NCBI RefSeq assembly: GCF_004376845.1
Contig: NZ_SNUW01000008.1
Span: forward strand, 124,001-188,000
Direction: 5' to 3'
Length of the DNA: 64,000 nucleotides
Source: Psychromonas algarum
GTDB taxonomy: Bacteria > Pseudomonadota > Gammaproteobacteria > Enterobacterales > Psychromonadaceae
Positions 8,394-16,731 of this stretch are shown in pieces. Position 1 is the stretch's first letter. Each line of letters opens with the position of its first letter. The notes under the pieces were generated by a model. That model was given only the letters and a program-made list of their open reading frames with translations, made no database searches and was not told the DNA's origin. Position numbers and translations under genes: made by a program.

Positions 8394-9854
8394 TTATTGC
8401 TCTGATACGACAAAATTAGCACCTTGATCACCAATTAAAATATAAGTATTAGTTAACGTCTCTACGAAAGATGTATTCGATAATAAAGATTGATCAAAAA
8501 TACTCTCAATTGAAAGAAAGGCTTTCACTATCTCTTCAGGACTTTTCTCAATTGCATATATCTCAGCAAAGGTTTTTACTAACGGATCACGCACATCAAT
8601 TGTATTCCCTTTTTCATCTAGACCTTTTACATATTGCATCCAACCAGCAATAGCAATAACAATCCATTTATAACTACTATTATGCTCTAAATGAAATTGT
8701 AAAGAGGCACCAAATCTCTGTGGTATTTTTTGACTACCATCAGCTGCAATTTGCCATGTTTGATGCTTAAGAGATGGATTAGTAAAACGCTCAATAAGTG
8801 AATAAGCATATTCTTCTAAGTTCGTACCTTCAGGCATATTTAAAGTAATCGCTTGCATTTTCAGCATCATCTCTAAGGCTGCATTTCTATATGCTTCGTT
8901 TGTCATGGCATCAGAAATATAAGTATATCCTCCCAGATAACCTAAATAAGCAAGAAATGAGTGAGAACCATTCAACATTCTTAATTTCATTTCTTCAAAG
9001 GGAACAACATCTTCCACAAACTCTGCGCCAACAATATTCCAGTCAGGTCGCCCCTGTACAAAATTATCTTCAATCACCCATTGACGAAAAGGTTCGCAGG
9101 CAACCGCGCAGGGATCATTGATGCCAGAAAGCGCTTCTATTTCATTCAGTGTTTCTGGTGTTACAGCGGGAACGATTCGGTCGACCATAGTACAAGGAAA
9201 ACTTGCATTATTTTCTATCCACTTCGCTAAATCTGCATCTAATAAAGAGGCAAAACCTAATATGGCAGCTTTAGCTATATGACCATTTTCTTGTACGTTG
9301 TCACAGGACATAATAGAAAAACCATTAATTCCTCTTTCTCTGCGTAAACGCAACGCTTCAACAATGTAGCCAATCGCAGAATGAGGCTCACTAGGGTTTT
9401 GTAAATCATGAATAATAAGAGAATTAGTTTGATCCAACAGACCCGTTGAATGATCGGCACAATAACCCTTTTCTGTAATAGTCATGGAAATAATCGCAAC
9501 TTGCTCTTCCGCCATTTTTTCAAGGATGGCTTGTTTACTATCAAGTTCAGGATGGAGAGACTCCTTGATAGAACCCACCATTTTAATGGTATTTTCATTG
9601 GCTCCTTTTTCAGCGACTAAATAACGGTGGTTTTGCAAGCGGAGCTTTTTAATCAATTCACGACCACTAAATAAATCGACTTCACAAATACCCCAATCAG
9701 ATTGATTCTTTTCGATCATTTCACTGGTATACAAAGCTTGATGTGCACGATGAAAAGCACCAAACCCAATATGTACAATTCGTGTTTTTAATATTTCTTG
9801 ATTAATTTGATTGTCGATGACCATGGTTTTTAAAGGTACTTTTGTGATTGACAT
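8394..9854 (-). CDS. uxuB: Fructuronate reductase (D-mannonate oxidoreductase, UxuB)
   Basis: Reduces D-fructuronate to D-mannonate with NADH in glucuronate catabolism. It belongs to the long-chain mannitol dehydrogenase family: nucleotide-binding HIGFGAFHRAHQALY at residues 28-42 and the catalytic MKLRMLNGSHSFLAYLGYLGG (Lys-x4-Asn-x2-His). SDWGICEVDL, TEKGYCAD and FPCTMVDRIVPA are more like UxuB than the paralogues YdfI or YeiQ. ATG 9854 has CGGAG six bases upstream; the open frame begins seven codons earlier without a ribosome site. The 487-residue length is normal. It is divergent from uxuA across ~300 bases holding three operator-like palindromes. Confidence 0.9.
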   Translation of the reverse strand: MSITKVPLKTMVIDNQINQEILKTRIVHIGFGAFHRAHQALYTSEMIEKNQSDWGICEVDLFSGRELIKKLRLQNHRYLVAEKGANENTIKMVGSIKESLHPELDSKQAILEKMAEEQVAIISMTITEKGYCADHSTGLLDQTNSLIIHDLQNPSEPHSAIGYIVEALRLRRERGINGFSIMSCDNVQENGHIAKAAILGFASLLDADLAKWIENNASFPCTMVDRIVPAVTPETLNEIEALSGINDPCAVACEPFRQWVIEDNFVQGRPDWNIVGAEFVEDVVPFEEMKLRMLNGSHSFLAYLGYLGGYTYISDAMTNEAYRNAALEMMLKMQAITLNMPEGTNLEEYAYSLIERFTNPSLKHQTWQIAADGSQKIPQRFGASLQFHLEHNSSYKWIVIAIAGWMQYVKGLDEKGNTIDVRDPLVKTFAEIYAIEKSPEEIVKAFLSIESIFDQSLLSNTSFVETLTNTYILIGDQGANFVVSEQ

Positions 9855-9968
9855 AATTACTCCGAGATTTATCAATATAGCTAATAAGTTATCTATTTTA
9901 CTAAACTAAGGTTTTCATTATTAAGTAATAAGGCCTACTCATATCTTAAAGCATAAACAGCACACCCA

Positions 9969-9980
9969 CTGGTATACAAT
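9969..9980. promoter_or_regulatory. Degenerate UxuR-type operator
   Basis: CTGGTATACAAT has one good half (TTGGTATAC-like) and one weaker half. It is the poorest of the three sites in the uxuB/uxuA divergent promoter. Confidence 0.45.
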
Positions 9981-9996
9981 GTACATCACACCAAAC

Positions 9997-10012
9997 AATT
10001 GGTAAACCAAAA
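9997..10012. promoter_or_regulatory. Candidate UxuR operator 1 (uxuB/uxuA)
   Basis: AATTGGTAAACCAAAA closely resembles the palindromic ATTGGTATACCAAT-type site recognised by ExuR/UxuR of enteric bacteria. It lies in the divergent uxuB-uxuA promoter region. Confidence 0.7.
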
Positions 10013-10075
10013 AGTTTTATTTTACATTGCAAACCTCAACGAAAGCCATTATATTCTAGCAACAAGCCAATATTA

Positions 10076-10091
10076 AATTGGAATTCCAATT
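10076..10091. promoter_or_regulatory. Candidate UxuR operator 2 (uxuA-proximal)
   Basis: AATTGGAATTCCAATT is a perfect 16-base palindrome about 65 bases before the uxuA start codon. It keeps the TTGG...CCAA arms of the other sites in this region. Confidence 0.75.
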
Positions 10092-10155
10092 ATTTTTCCT
10101 ACTAAAATAGGCTGTAAAACTAATTTGAATAGGGATAGTTATAGAGAGGTAAATT

Positions 10156-11337
10156 ATGAAGCAAACTTGGCGTTGGTATGGGCCAAATGATTCCGTTTCT
10201 TTGAATGATATTAAACAAGCTGGAGCAACAGGTATTGTAAATGCTTTACACCATATTAAAAATGGTGATGTTTGGAGCATAGAAGAGATCCTAGCGAGAA
10301 AAGCAATGATCGAAGCTAAAGGTTTAACTTGGTCTGTTGTTGAAAGCGTGCCAGTTCATGAAGAAATTAAAACCCAAACAGGTAACTTTTTACAGTGGAT
10401 AGAAAATTATAAGCAAACAATTGAAAACCTTGCAAAATGTGGCATCGACACTGTTTGTTATAATTTCATGCCAGTCTTAGATTGGACACGTACAGATCTT
10501 GCTTTTGAGATGGAAGATGGCTCTAGAGCGCTACGTTTTGACCAAATTGCTTTTGCTGCTTTTGAGCTACACATATTACAAAGACCGGGAGCAGCGTTAA
10601 TTTACAGTCCAGAAGAAATTGCACAAGCACAGACTTATTTTGATCAAATGACTCGAGCTGATATTGAGAAACTAACAGCAAACATTATAGCGGGCTTACC
10701 AGGTGCAGAAGAAGGCTACACATTAACCGAATTTCAAGCACAATTAGATCGTTATGAGGGTATTAGTAAAGATAAGTTACGTGAAAACTTGGCTTATTTC
10801 TTAAACTCTTTAATGCCTATTTGTGATGCTACAGGATTAAAAATGGCAATACACCCAGACGATCCACCACGTCCGATCCTTGGTTTACCTCGTATTGTTT
10901 CAACTGTTGAAGATATTGAATGGTTAACTACAGAAGTGCCAAGTCAACAGAATGGCCTAACCATGTGCACAGGATCTTATGGCGTTCGTGGTGACAATGA
11001 CTTAGTTAATATGATCAAACAATATGGAAGTCGTATTTACTTCACGCATTTACGTTCAACAATGCGAGAAGAAAATCCTATGAGCTTCCATGAGGCAGCA
11101 CATCTGGATGGTGATGTAGATATGTACAATGTAGTGATGGCAATTCTCGAAGAAGAAGATCGCAGAGAAAGAAGTGGAAAAGCGGATCCTATTCCAATGC
11201 GCCCAGACCATGGCCATCAAATGCTAGATGATTTACGAAAAGCAACCAATCCGGGATACTCTGCAATCGGTAGGTTAAAAGGGTTAGCAGAGATTAGAGG
11301 ACTAGAAATGGGCCTAAAACGTAGCTTTTTCAAATAA
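10156..11337 (+). CDS. uxuA: Mannonate dehydratase (UxuA)
   Basis: Dehydrates D-mannonate to 2-keto-3-deoxygluconate, the step after UxuB. The product is 393 residues, as expected (E. coli 394). Recognisable features are the [16 protein letters not shown] start, [12 protein letters not shown] near 58-69, [15 protein letters not shown] near 98-112, and the metal-binding and active-site segments [41 protein letters not shown] and [19 protein letters not shown] precedes the ATG. The gene stands alone on the plus strand, opposite uxuB, and ends with a 12-bp hairpin. The KDG kinase and aldolase genes needed next are not in the window. Confidence 0.95.
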   Translation: MKQTWRWYGPNDSVSLNDIKQAGATGIVNALHHIKNGDVWSIEEILARKAMIEAKGLTWSVVESVPVHEEIKTQTGNFLQWIENYKQTIENLAKCGIDTVCYNFMPVLDWTRTDLAFEMEDGSRALRFDQIAFAAFELHILQRPGAALIYSPEEIAQAQTYFDQMTRADIEKLTANIIAGLPGAEEGYTLTEFQAQLDRYEGISKDKLRENLAYFLNSLMPICDATGLKMAIHPDDPPRPILGLPRIVSTVEDIEWLTTEVPSQQNGLTMCTGSYGVRGDNDLVNMIKQYGSRIYFTHLRSTMREENPMSFHEAAHLDGDVDMYNVVMAILEEEDRRERSGKADPIPMRPDHGHQMLDDLRKATNPGYSAIGRLKGLAEIRGLEMGLKRSFFK

Positions 11338-11360
11338 GCCATGACTTCATTTCCTAATTT

Positions 11361-11396
11361 AACTAACGAGCCTTTATAGGCTCGTTAGTTATGTTT
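11361..11396 (+). terminator. Terminator-like hairpin after uxuA
   Basis: AACTAACGAGCC (11361-11372) and GGCTCGTTAGTT (11379-11390) form a perfect 12-bp stem with a six-base loop. The T-run after it is short. Confidence 0.75.
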
Positions 11397-11653
11397 ACAA
11401 CATAATTATGCATAATTTTATGTGTTGTTTAAAAGCGAAGCATTTTATTTCCCTCATTCTCAATCCGATACTAAACATGATTCCCGGCCCTTCACGGCTC
11501 CTATGAGCTACGTGTGCAATAAGCCCCCTACTTGCTTAAACTGTTGTAAATACTATTAATCGCAATGCTAATATTTAAAATACTCGCTCAAAAAAACCGT
11601 TAAACGAAACATTATATCGACACCTAGCGAATAAAATTTTAAGTAATGCACTG
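11397..11653. other. Intergenic region between uxuA and manA ends
   Basis: Convergent gap lying between two hairpins. No open frame or family similarity was recognised in it. Confidence 0.4.
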
Positions 11654-11688
11654 AAGTACCACTGACGAATAAATTCACCAGTGTACTT
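11654..11688 (-). terminator. Hairpin downstream of manA
   Basis: AAGTACCACTG (11654-11664) pairs with CAGTGTACTT (11679-11688) with one bulged base. It lies about 45 bases past the manA stop, read on the minus strand. Confidence 0.5.
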
Positions 11689-11734
11689 TTAAAGGAGAGT
11701 AATACGGACTTGGAGCAGAAATAACAAAAGTGAA

Positions 11735-12820
11735 TTATTCACTTAAAGGGGGGTAACACTCAACAATCTCGACCCCATCATTGGAAATAATGGTAAATTC
11801 TTCAAGTCCATAAGGGCAAAAGAAAGTGTCGTATTGAGATAAAACTAATGTTTCTGAATTTGTTTTAATCATGCATGAGCCTTTAGCAACCACACCAATA
11901 AAAAATTCATTTTCTTTTTTCAAAACACTACCATTAATCGTAGATTTACAGATTCGAAACCGATCTGTAACTTGGCTATCGACTAAATATTCTTTATACG
12001 ACAATTCGTTATATTGCGTTATCTTCTTCGGTTTTTGTTGAAAATTATCTTTGATATATTCTGGAGTATATTGATTATAATCAAACACATCTAAACAAAA
12101 ATCTAAATCCCTTTTCATAAAACGTGCTTCTACAGGCAAAGTATAGCCAGACTTTTCAAATTCAAATCTAACAGCCCAGTCAGAAGGTTCCATCACTTCG
12201 ATCATTAATATACCTTCACCGATCGCATGAGGCATGCCACCTGGAATATAAAAACAATCATTAGGTTTGACTGATATTTTCTTAAAACAGGATTCTATCT
12301 TTTCAATATCCTGATTTTCTATCATCTCTTTTAAATCTTCACGCCCTGGTGGATTTTGGAAGCCTAAGTAAATATAAGGATCAGTAACATCTTCTCTAAT
12401 ATCAAGTATGTAATAAGCTTCTGCTTTACCTGAGTTTGAATTCAGACGCAGTTTTGCAAACTCTGCCGTTGGATGAGCTTGAAAGTGTAACCGTACTGAT
12501 GAATCTAAATACTTCACAAGTACCATCGGGTTATGGCTATATTTTTTAGCATGCAGAGGGCCTAAAAAGTATTCTAAATCAGACTTAATTAAAGCAGCAA
12601 AATCAACACTCTGCGATGATATTAATGCGGTTGAAATCCCCTCTATATGTTCTTCTCTGCCAGGGTTGACTGCCTGTACAGTAGAAGCAATCCACTCCTC
12701 AGGAAAGTGAGTATCTGTTGGTACTTCAACACTTTGTAAGCGATCAAGTGTCTTACCTCCCACATAAGAACGCCACACTCGATTCGGGGTGAATGTAATT
12801 AATTGTTCTTTGTAATGCAT
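11735..12820 (-). CDS. manA: Class I mannose-6-phosphate isomerase family protein
   Basis: A 361-residue zinc cupin of the type I phosphomannose isomerase family, normally interconverting mannose 6-phosphate and fructose 6-phosphate. Probable zinc ligands are visible: QAHPT (Q114, H116), E134 in KAEAYYILD, and H198 in PGGMPHAIGEG. EVMEPSDWAVRFE follows at ~208-220, and a second cupin-like half ends the protein (FFIGVVAKGSCMI, FFCPYG). The gene is divergent from a Na+ symporter and shares with it a promoter holding UxuR-type palindromes, so it appears to belong to the hexuronate regulon. Why an isomerase for mannose phosphate should be there is unclear; it may act on another sugar. Family certain, substrate uncertain. 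Confidence 0.8.
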   Translation of the reverse strand: MHYKEQLITFTPNRVWRSYVGGKTLDRLQSVEVPTDTHFPEEWIASTVQAVNPGREEHIEGISTALISSQSVDFAALIKSDLEYFLGPLHAKKYSHNPMVLVKYLDSSVRLHFQAHPTAEFAKLRLNSNSGKAEAYYILDIREDVTDPYIYLGFQNPPGREDLKEMIENQDIEKIESCFKKISVKPNDCFYIPGGMPHAIGEGILMIEVMEPSDWAVRFEFEKSGYTLPVEARFMKRDLDFCLDVFDYNQYTPEYIKDNFQQKPKKITQYNELSYKEYLVDSQVTDRFRICKSTINGSVLKKENEFFIGVVAKGSCMIKTNSETLVLSQYDTFFCPYGLEEFTIISNDGVEIVECYPPLSE

Positions 12821-12887
12821 AAGGTACTCTCCTGGTTAAAGCCATACATTTATGTAAATTGGTTTTATATTAAATTATCACACCCAT

Positions 12888-12902
12888 ATTGGTTTACCAA
12901 CT
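12888..12902. promoter_or_regulatory. Candidate UxuR operator 3 (manA-proximal)
   Basis: ATTGGTTTACCAACT, ~70 bases upstream of the manA start, matches the TTGGTNNACCAA core of the sites before uxuA. Confidence 0.7.
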
Positions 12903-12996
12903 TTTAATGAGATATATTTACAGAAAAAGACTTAAAAGCGAGCATAGTTAAGTGTTCCAGCTCATTTAACGCTCTAAAAAGTAGCCAAAAACACCT

Positions 12997-13010
12997 AATT
13001 GGTATGCACG
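12997..13010. promoter_or_regulatory. Half operator in the manA/symporter promoter
   Basis: AATTGGTATGCACG has a perfect left arm (AATTGGTAT) but a poor right arm. Confidence 0.35.
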
Positions 13011-13024
13011 TAAACCATTTATAC

Positions 13025-13040
13025 CGTGATATGCATCGCA
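13025..13040. promoter_or_regulatory. Possible CRP site
   Basis: CGTGA-TATGCA-TCGCA keeps four of five bases in each arm of the TGTGA-N6-TCACA consensus. Catabolite control would be expected for a hexuronate uptake promoter, but a single site by eye is weak evidence. Confidence 0.35.
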
Positions 13041-13100
13041 TTAACTATAAATTGCACCTTGCTTTAAGTTTTTTTATAAATACTATATCCCCTACACCCT

Positions 13101-13115
13101 ATTGGCATGCCAATT
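13101..13115. promoter_or_regulatory. Candidate UxuR operator 4 (symporter-proximal)
   Basis: ATTGGCATGCCAATT is a palindrome with the same TTGG...CCAA arms, ~60 bases upstream of the symporter start. Confidence 0.7.
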
Positions 13116-13175
13116 TTATTTGTTTTTTTATATATCTGTTTATATAAATAACCTCACTGAATGAGAGAAAGTATT

Positions 13176-14948
13176 ATGAGTATTGATATATTTATTGTAA
13201 TGGTCTACTTAGCATTTCTACTGGCGTTAGGCTGGCTGTTCCGGGACGCTTCTGCATCTACCAGTGATTATTTCAGAGGGGGCGGTAAGATGCTGTGGTG
13301 GATGGTGGGCTCAACGGCTTTCATGACCGCATTAAGTGCAATGACTTTTACAGGTGTAATGGGGAAAGCGTTAACATCTGGCCTCTCTATTGTTGTTATC
13401 TTTTTCGCAAATGCGCTTGGCTATTTTTGTAACTACTTATTTTTTGCAGCCAAAGCGCGTCAAATGCGCATAATTAGCCCTATTGAAGGCATTAGAATGC
13501 GCTTTGGTAAGATAAGCGAGCAAGTATTTACTTGGGCAACAGTTCCTTCAAGTGTTTTACAAGCAGGTTTATGGTTAAACGCACTGGCTATTTTTGCCAG
13601 CGCAGTTTTTGACATTCCAATTAGCTCCACGATTATTGCTGCGGGCTTAGTTGTGTTATTAATGTCGCTTGTTGGTGGTAGTTGGGCTGTTGTCGCATCA
13701 GACTTTCTACAAATGATCATCATTACTGTTGTTACATTTATTGCAACTTTAGTCGCTATATGGAAATCAGGTGGTGTGAGCCCAATACTGGAGAAGGGAT
13801 TAACAGCACAACCTTTTGTAGGTGATGGCTACTCTTACGGGTATTTATTTGTCGGTTGGTTTATTTGTATCTTCATCAAACAATTTTTCAGCACTAATAA
13901 TATGATTGATTCATATCGTTATATTGCAGCTAAAGACACTAAAAATGCACGTAAAGCTGCACTTTTAGCTTGTGCCTTAATGATTGTAGGGCCATTTATC
14001 TGGTTCCTACCGGCATGGTACGTAGCAGGACATTATCCTGATACGTCTACATGGGGCTTACAATCACTAGGATCTAACATTAGTGATGCAACGTACTTTG
14101 TCTTCGTCAGAAATGAAATGCCGTTAGGTATGATAGGTTTAATGATGTCAGCGATGTTTGCTGCCACTATGTCCTCAATGGATTCGGCATTGAACCGTAA
14201 TGCAGGTATTTTCATTAAAAACGTCTACGAACCTTACATGCAAAAGACACCTTCTGAGAAAGGTCTATTACTTGCAAGTAAAATAGCAACCATCGTATTT
14301 GGTCTTTTGATTATTGCTGCAGGATTACTCATGAGCGAATTAAAAGGCTTTGGATTATTTGATGCATTAATGTTGGTGGGTACGTTAATTGCCTTCCCTG
14401 TGTTAATACCTTCACTACTTTGTTTCTTCATCCGTAAAACACCCGATTGGGCAGGTTGGGCAACTATTTTAGTCGGCGCTTGTGTATCCGCGGTGATTGC
14501 TTTCGTTATTACACCTGACATGGTGCAACACGTATTTGGTCTATCGGCACCTTTAAGTGCACGAGAATTTGCTGAGATGAAGTCGATTACTATGGGCGTT
14601 GTTGGTCATGTATTTATTACTGGAGGATTCTTCCTATCTACACAATTATTTTATAAAGAGCCTACCGGTGATCGTGCTAAAGAAATAAACCAATTCTTTA
14701 ATAATGTAGCAACCCCCGTCGTTAGCGAAGAAAATAAAGAATCAATTGCAATGGATGGAAAACAGCAGCAACGACTAGGTAAAGTACTAGTAGCAGCAGG
14801 TTTAGCGTTATGTTTACTAATCTTGGTACCTAACCCATTATGGGGGCGTTTATTATATGTATTAATGGCCGGAATCATTGCTACCATTGGCTATTTCTTA
14901 TTAAGAGCAGCTAAAAAAGGATTTATAATCGCTGAAAACTATAAATAA
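13176..14948 (+). CDS. Sodium/solute symporter (SSS family), probable hexuronate uptake
   Basis: About 590 residues with roughly 14 membrane helices. SSS-family features include the N-terminal DYFRGGGKMLWWMVGSTAFMTALSAMTFTG and, in the middle, MFAATMSSMDSALNRNAGIFIKNVY, the region that helps form the Na+ site. GAGAGAAAG precedes ATG 13176; an ATG five codons upstream (13161) has no ribosome site. Its promoter contains two to three operator-like palindromes shared with manA, which ties it to the uxu genes. Uptake of glucuronate, galacturonate or another acid sugar is inferred from context only. A perfect terminator follows, so it is monocistronic. Confidence 0.82.
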   Translation: MSIDIFIVMVYLAFLLALGWLFRDASASTSDYFRGGGKMLWWMVGSTAFMTALSAMTFTGVMGKALTSGLSIVVIFFANALGYFCNYLFFAAKARQMRIISPIEGIRMRFGKISEQVFTWATVPSSVLQAGLWLNALAIFASAVFDIPISSTIIAAGLVVLLMSLVGGSWAVVASDFLQMIIITVVTFIATLVAIWKSGGVSPILEKGLTAQPFVGDGYSYGYLFVGWFICIFIKQFFSTNNMIDSYRYIAAKDTKNARKAALLACALMIVGPFIWFLPAWYVAGHYPDTSTWGLQSLGSNISDATYFVFVRNEMPLGMIGLMMSAMFAATMSSMDSALNRNAGIFIKNVYEPYMQKTPSEKGLLLASKIATIVFGLLIIAAGLLMSELKGFGLFDALMLVGTLIAFPVLIPSLLCFFIRKTPDWAGWATILVGACVSAVIAFVITPDMVQHVFGLSAPLSAREFAEMKSITMGVVGHVFITGGFFLSTQLFYKEPTGDRAKEINQFFNNVATPVVSEENKESIAMDGKQQQRLGKVLVAAGLALCLLILVPNPLWGRLLYVLMAGIIATIGYFLLRAAKKGFIIAENYK

Positions 14949-15020
14949 AGAGAATGGTTAAATAAGATCCCCTTACTACCTACAGTGATAAATATAATTC
15001 ATTTTAAGTAGTTGAATTCA

Positions 15021-15053
15021 AAATCCGATGTTTATTAACATCGGATTTTTTTG
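15021..15053 (+). terminator. Rho-independent terminator of the symporter gene
   Basis: AAATCCGATGTT (15021-15032) and AACATCGGATTT (15037-15048) form a perfect 12-bp stem with a TATT loop and a T-run. Confidence 0.92.
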
Positions 15054-15333
15054 TTTGCAGCAATACAGATGAGTGGCTTTTTACACTGCCGACTATAATA
15101 TTATGGTAATCGTTTATGTAGAAAATATTCGAGAGTAAGGCGCATGATTAAGTCATGCCTAACTATTGCGATTGAAACGTCTCCCTCTCCTATAAAATTT
15201 ACTCTGTATGCCCTTCTATATCGTTCTTTGAATTAATCAATACAATTAGACGACTCATCATTTGAACCTAAATAGTAACAGAGTCTATTTTTATCCATTT
15301 ACTTTTTAAAAAATACACTCTTAGTCTTTAAGG
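15054..15333. other. Intergenic region, no feature recognised
   Basis: Separates the symporter terminator from the end of a minus-strand membrane gene. No gene or convincing hairpin was seen. Confidence 0.4.
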
Positions 15334-15735
15334 TTAACTATTACCTTTTGTTTTTGAATCTTTCATTGAGAAGAATAAAAAGATACAAGGAATACAAGCA
15401 AGTATCGTTGTAAAAATATCAAACCATGAATGATAACTTAGCATAGTCATGACCCAGCCATAACCTAGCATACTAATAAAAGCAGCAAGACCAACTTTAT
15501 AATTAAAGCTTAATAAAGCACAAACCATGACCATTGTTGCGGCTGTATGAGAGCTAAAATCCCCTCCCATTGATGACCACCAACTAAAACGAGCTTCGAT
15601 AAAAGCAAATGAATAGATATAAAAGAAAGCAAATAAAAAGGAAAGACCTAATTGTTTATTCATCTTTGAATTTAAAAAACAGACACAAAATAAAGCCAAT
15701 AGTGGCGTATAGTAATTAGCAATAGTGATTAACAT
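15334..15735 (-). CDS. Small membrane protein with partial PAP2-like motifs
   Basis: 133 residues with about five hydrophobic segments. I do not recognise a named family with certainty. Two pieces recall the PAP2 phosphatase active site: DFSSHTAATM (compare PSGHT) and YHSWFDIF, an H-x3-D pattern. The usual K-x6-RP motif and the Arg before the His are absent, and it is shorter than most PAP2 proteins. It may be a divergent or inactive member, or unrelated. It is followed, with a ~100-base gap, by another minus-strand envelope protein. Confidence 0.55.
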   Translation of the reverse strand: MLITIANYYTPLLALFCVCFLNSKMNKQLGLSFLFAFFYIYSFAFIEARFSWWSSMGGDFSSHTAATMVMVCALLSFNYKVGLAAFISMLGYGWVMTMLSYHSWFDIFTTILACIPCIFLFFSMKDSKTKGNS

Positions 15736-15844
15736 AACTTCTCTTAGTAACTAAATTAAAATATATAAATAGGATTTATTATTAATGAGGCATTGTACTT
15801 TAATGTCTAATACAACACCTATTATTAAGATCTAAAATTAGACT

Positions 15845-16714
15845 TTATTCACCAGTGCCATTCATTGATTTTTCTTGGCTATAATCAACACTACGATCAC
15901 AGGTATTATCCTTTTCACAATCATTTAGCCCGTCACCATCAGCATCCCAACTGACATGCATACTTGCAGGTGTATCTACTGTATTTTTGGTAATACGTCT
16001 AAAACTAGCGTTTTGGTCATCATGTGGATCTAATGCAACCAATTGTAATAAAATTTCATTTGACTGAGTTGGGTATTCAGACATTGTTTGTTTCGGCCCA
16101 TGACTCTTAAATCGAACTTTTATTAATCCCTCTTGTACGAATACATTTTCTTCAACAATGCTATGCCCTTCAACGATAATATTTTCTTCACGAACTCGAT
16201 TACCCAATAATTCAGAGCTCAAATGTGTTGCTTGTTTACTGGAAAAGTCATAGGAAAATAACCCGACATAAACAAACACACCTTTGCCTGCAGTGTTAAT
16301 AACAAAGGGTGCCGCAAAATAAGTGACGTCAGTTGTGTTCTTAGCAAGTAGCTTAAGTTTTGACATATTAAGATAAACTGAACCACGATCGTAAATAGCT
16401 TGGTTATTATCATCCGCAGCTTGTAACAAATCTTCATAATGTCCGCGTAAGAAAATAAATTCATCAACTTGCTCAACTTTATCCAGTTTTACCAATCGTT
16501 GGTTTTCAGGGTAAACCACAGAGACAGGATGAGGTTTTGACAGCGACTGAAAAATAACTTGCTCTGTTGTGCTTTTACAAACTTCGTCAACGGGATCCCA
16601 TAGCCCATCAATATTTGCGCAAGCCTCTGGAGTATTAGCACGATTTTGTAAAAAATAAGCTATAACAATAATCACTATTAAAGCGAATAAAACTTTATAC
16701 AAGGTTTTAAACAT
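15845..16714 (-). CDS. Membrane-anchored protein with a C-terminal calcium-binding-type loop
   Basis: 289 residues: one N-terminal membrane helix (about 5-24), then a soluble, probably periplasmic domain. Two cysteines near the start (ACANIDGLWDPVDEVC) could form a disulphide. Near the end, WDADGDGLNDCEKDNTCDRS resembles a thrombospondin type-3 or EF-hand calcium loop (D-x-D-x-D-G). The middle is beta-rich and unrecognised. It lies 17 bases downstream of truC on the same strand and is probably cotranscribed with yqcC-truC. Function unknown. Confidence 0.65.
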   Translation of the reverse strand: MFKTLYKVLFALIVIIVIAYFLQNRANTPEACANIDGLWDPVDEVCKSTTEQVIFQSLSKPHPVSVVYPENQRLVKLDKVEQVDEFIFLRGHYEDLLQAADDNNQAIYDRGSVYLNMSKLKLLAKNTTDVTYFAAPFVINTAGKGVFVYVGLFSYDFSSKQATHLSSELLGNRVREENIIVEGHSIVEENVFVQEGLIKVRFKSHGPKQTMSEYPTQSNEILLQLVALDPHDDQNASFRRITKNTVDTPASMHVSWDADGDGLNDCEKDNTCDRSVDYSQEKSMNGTGE

Positions 16715-16731
16715 TAAATTTCTCTATTATT

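Noticed and set aside
8471..9460. Short plus- and minus-strand frames inside uxuB
   Set aside because: They are shadows in other frames of a well-supported gene.
13460..14887. Several minus-strand frames within the symporter gene
   Set aside because: Long antisense frames here reflect the codon pattern of a membrane protein; none has a ribosome site or recognisable domain.
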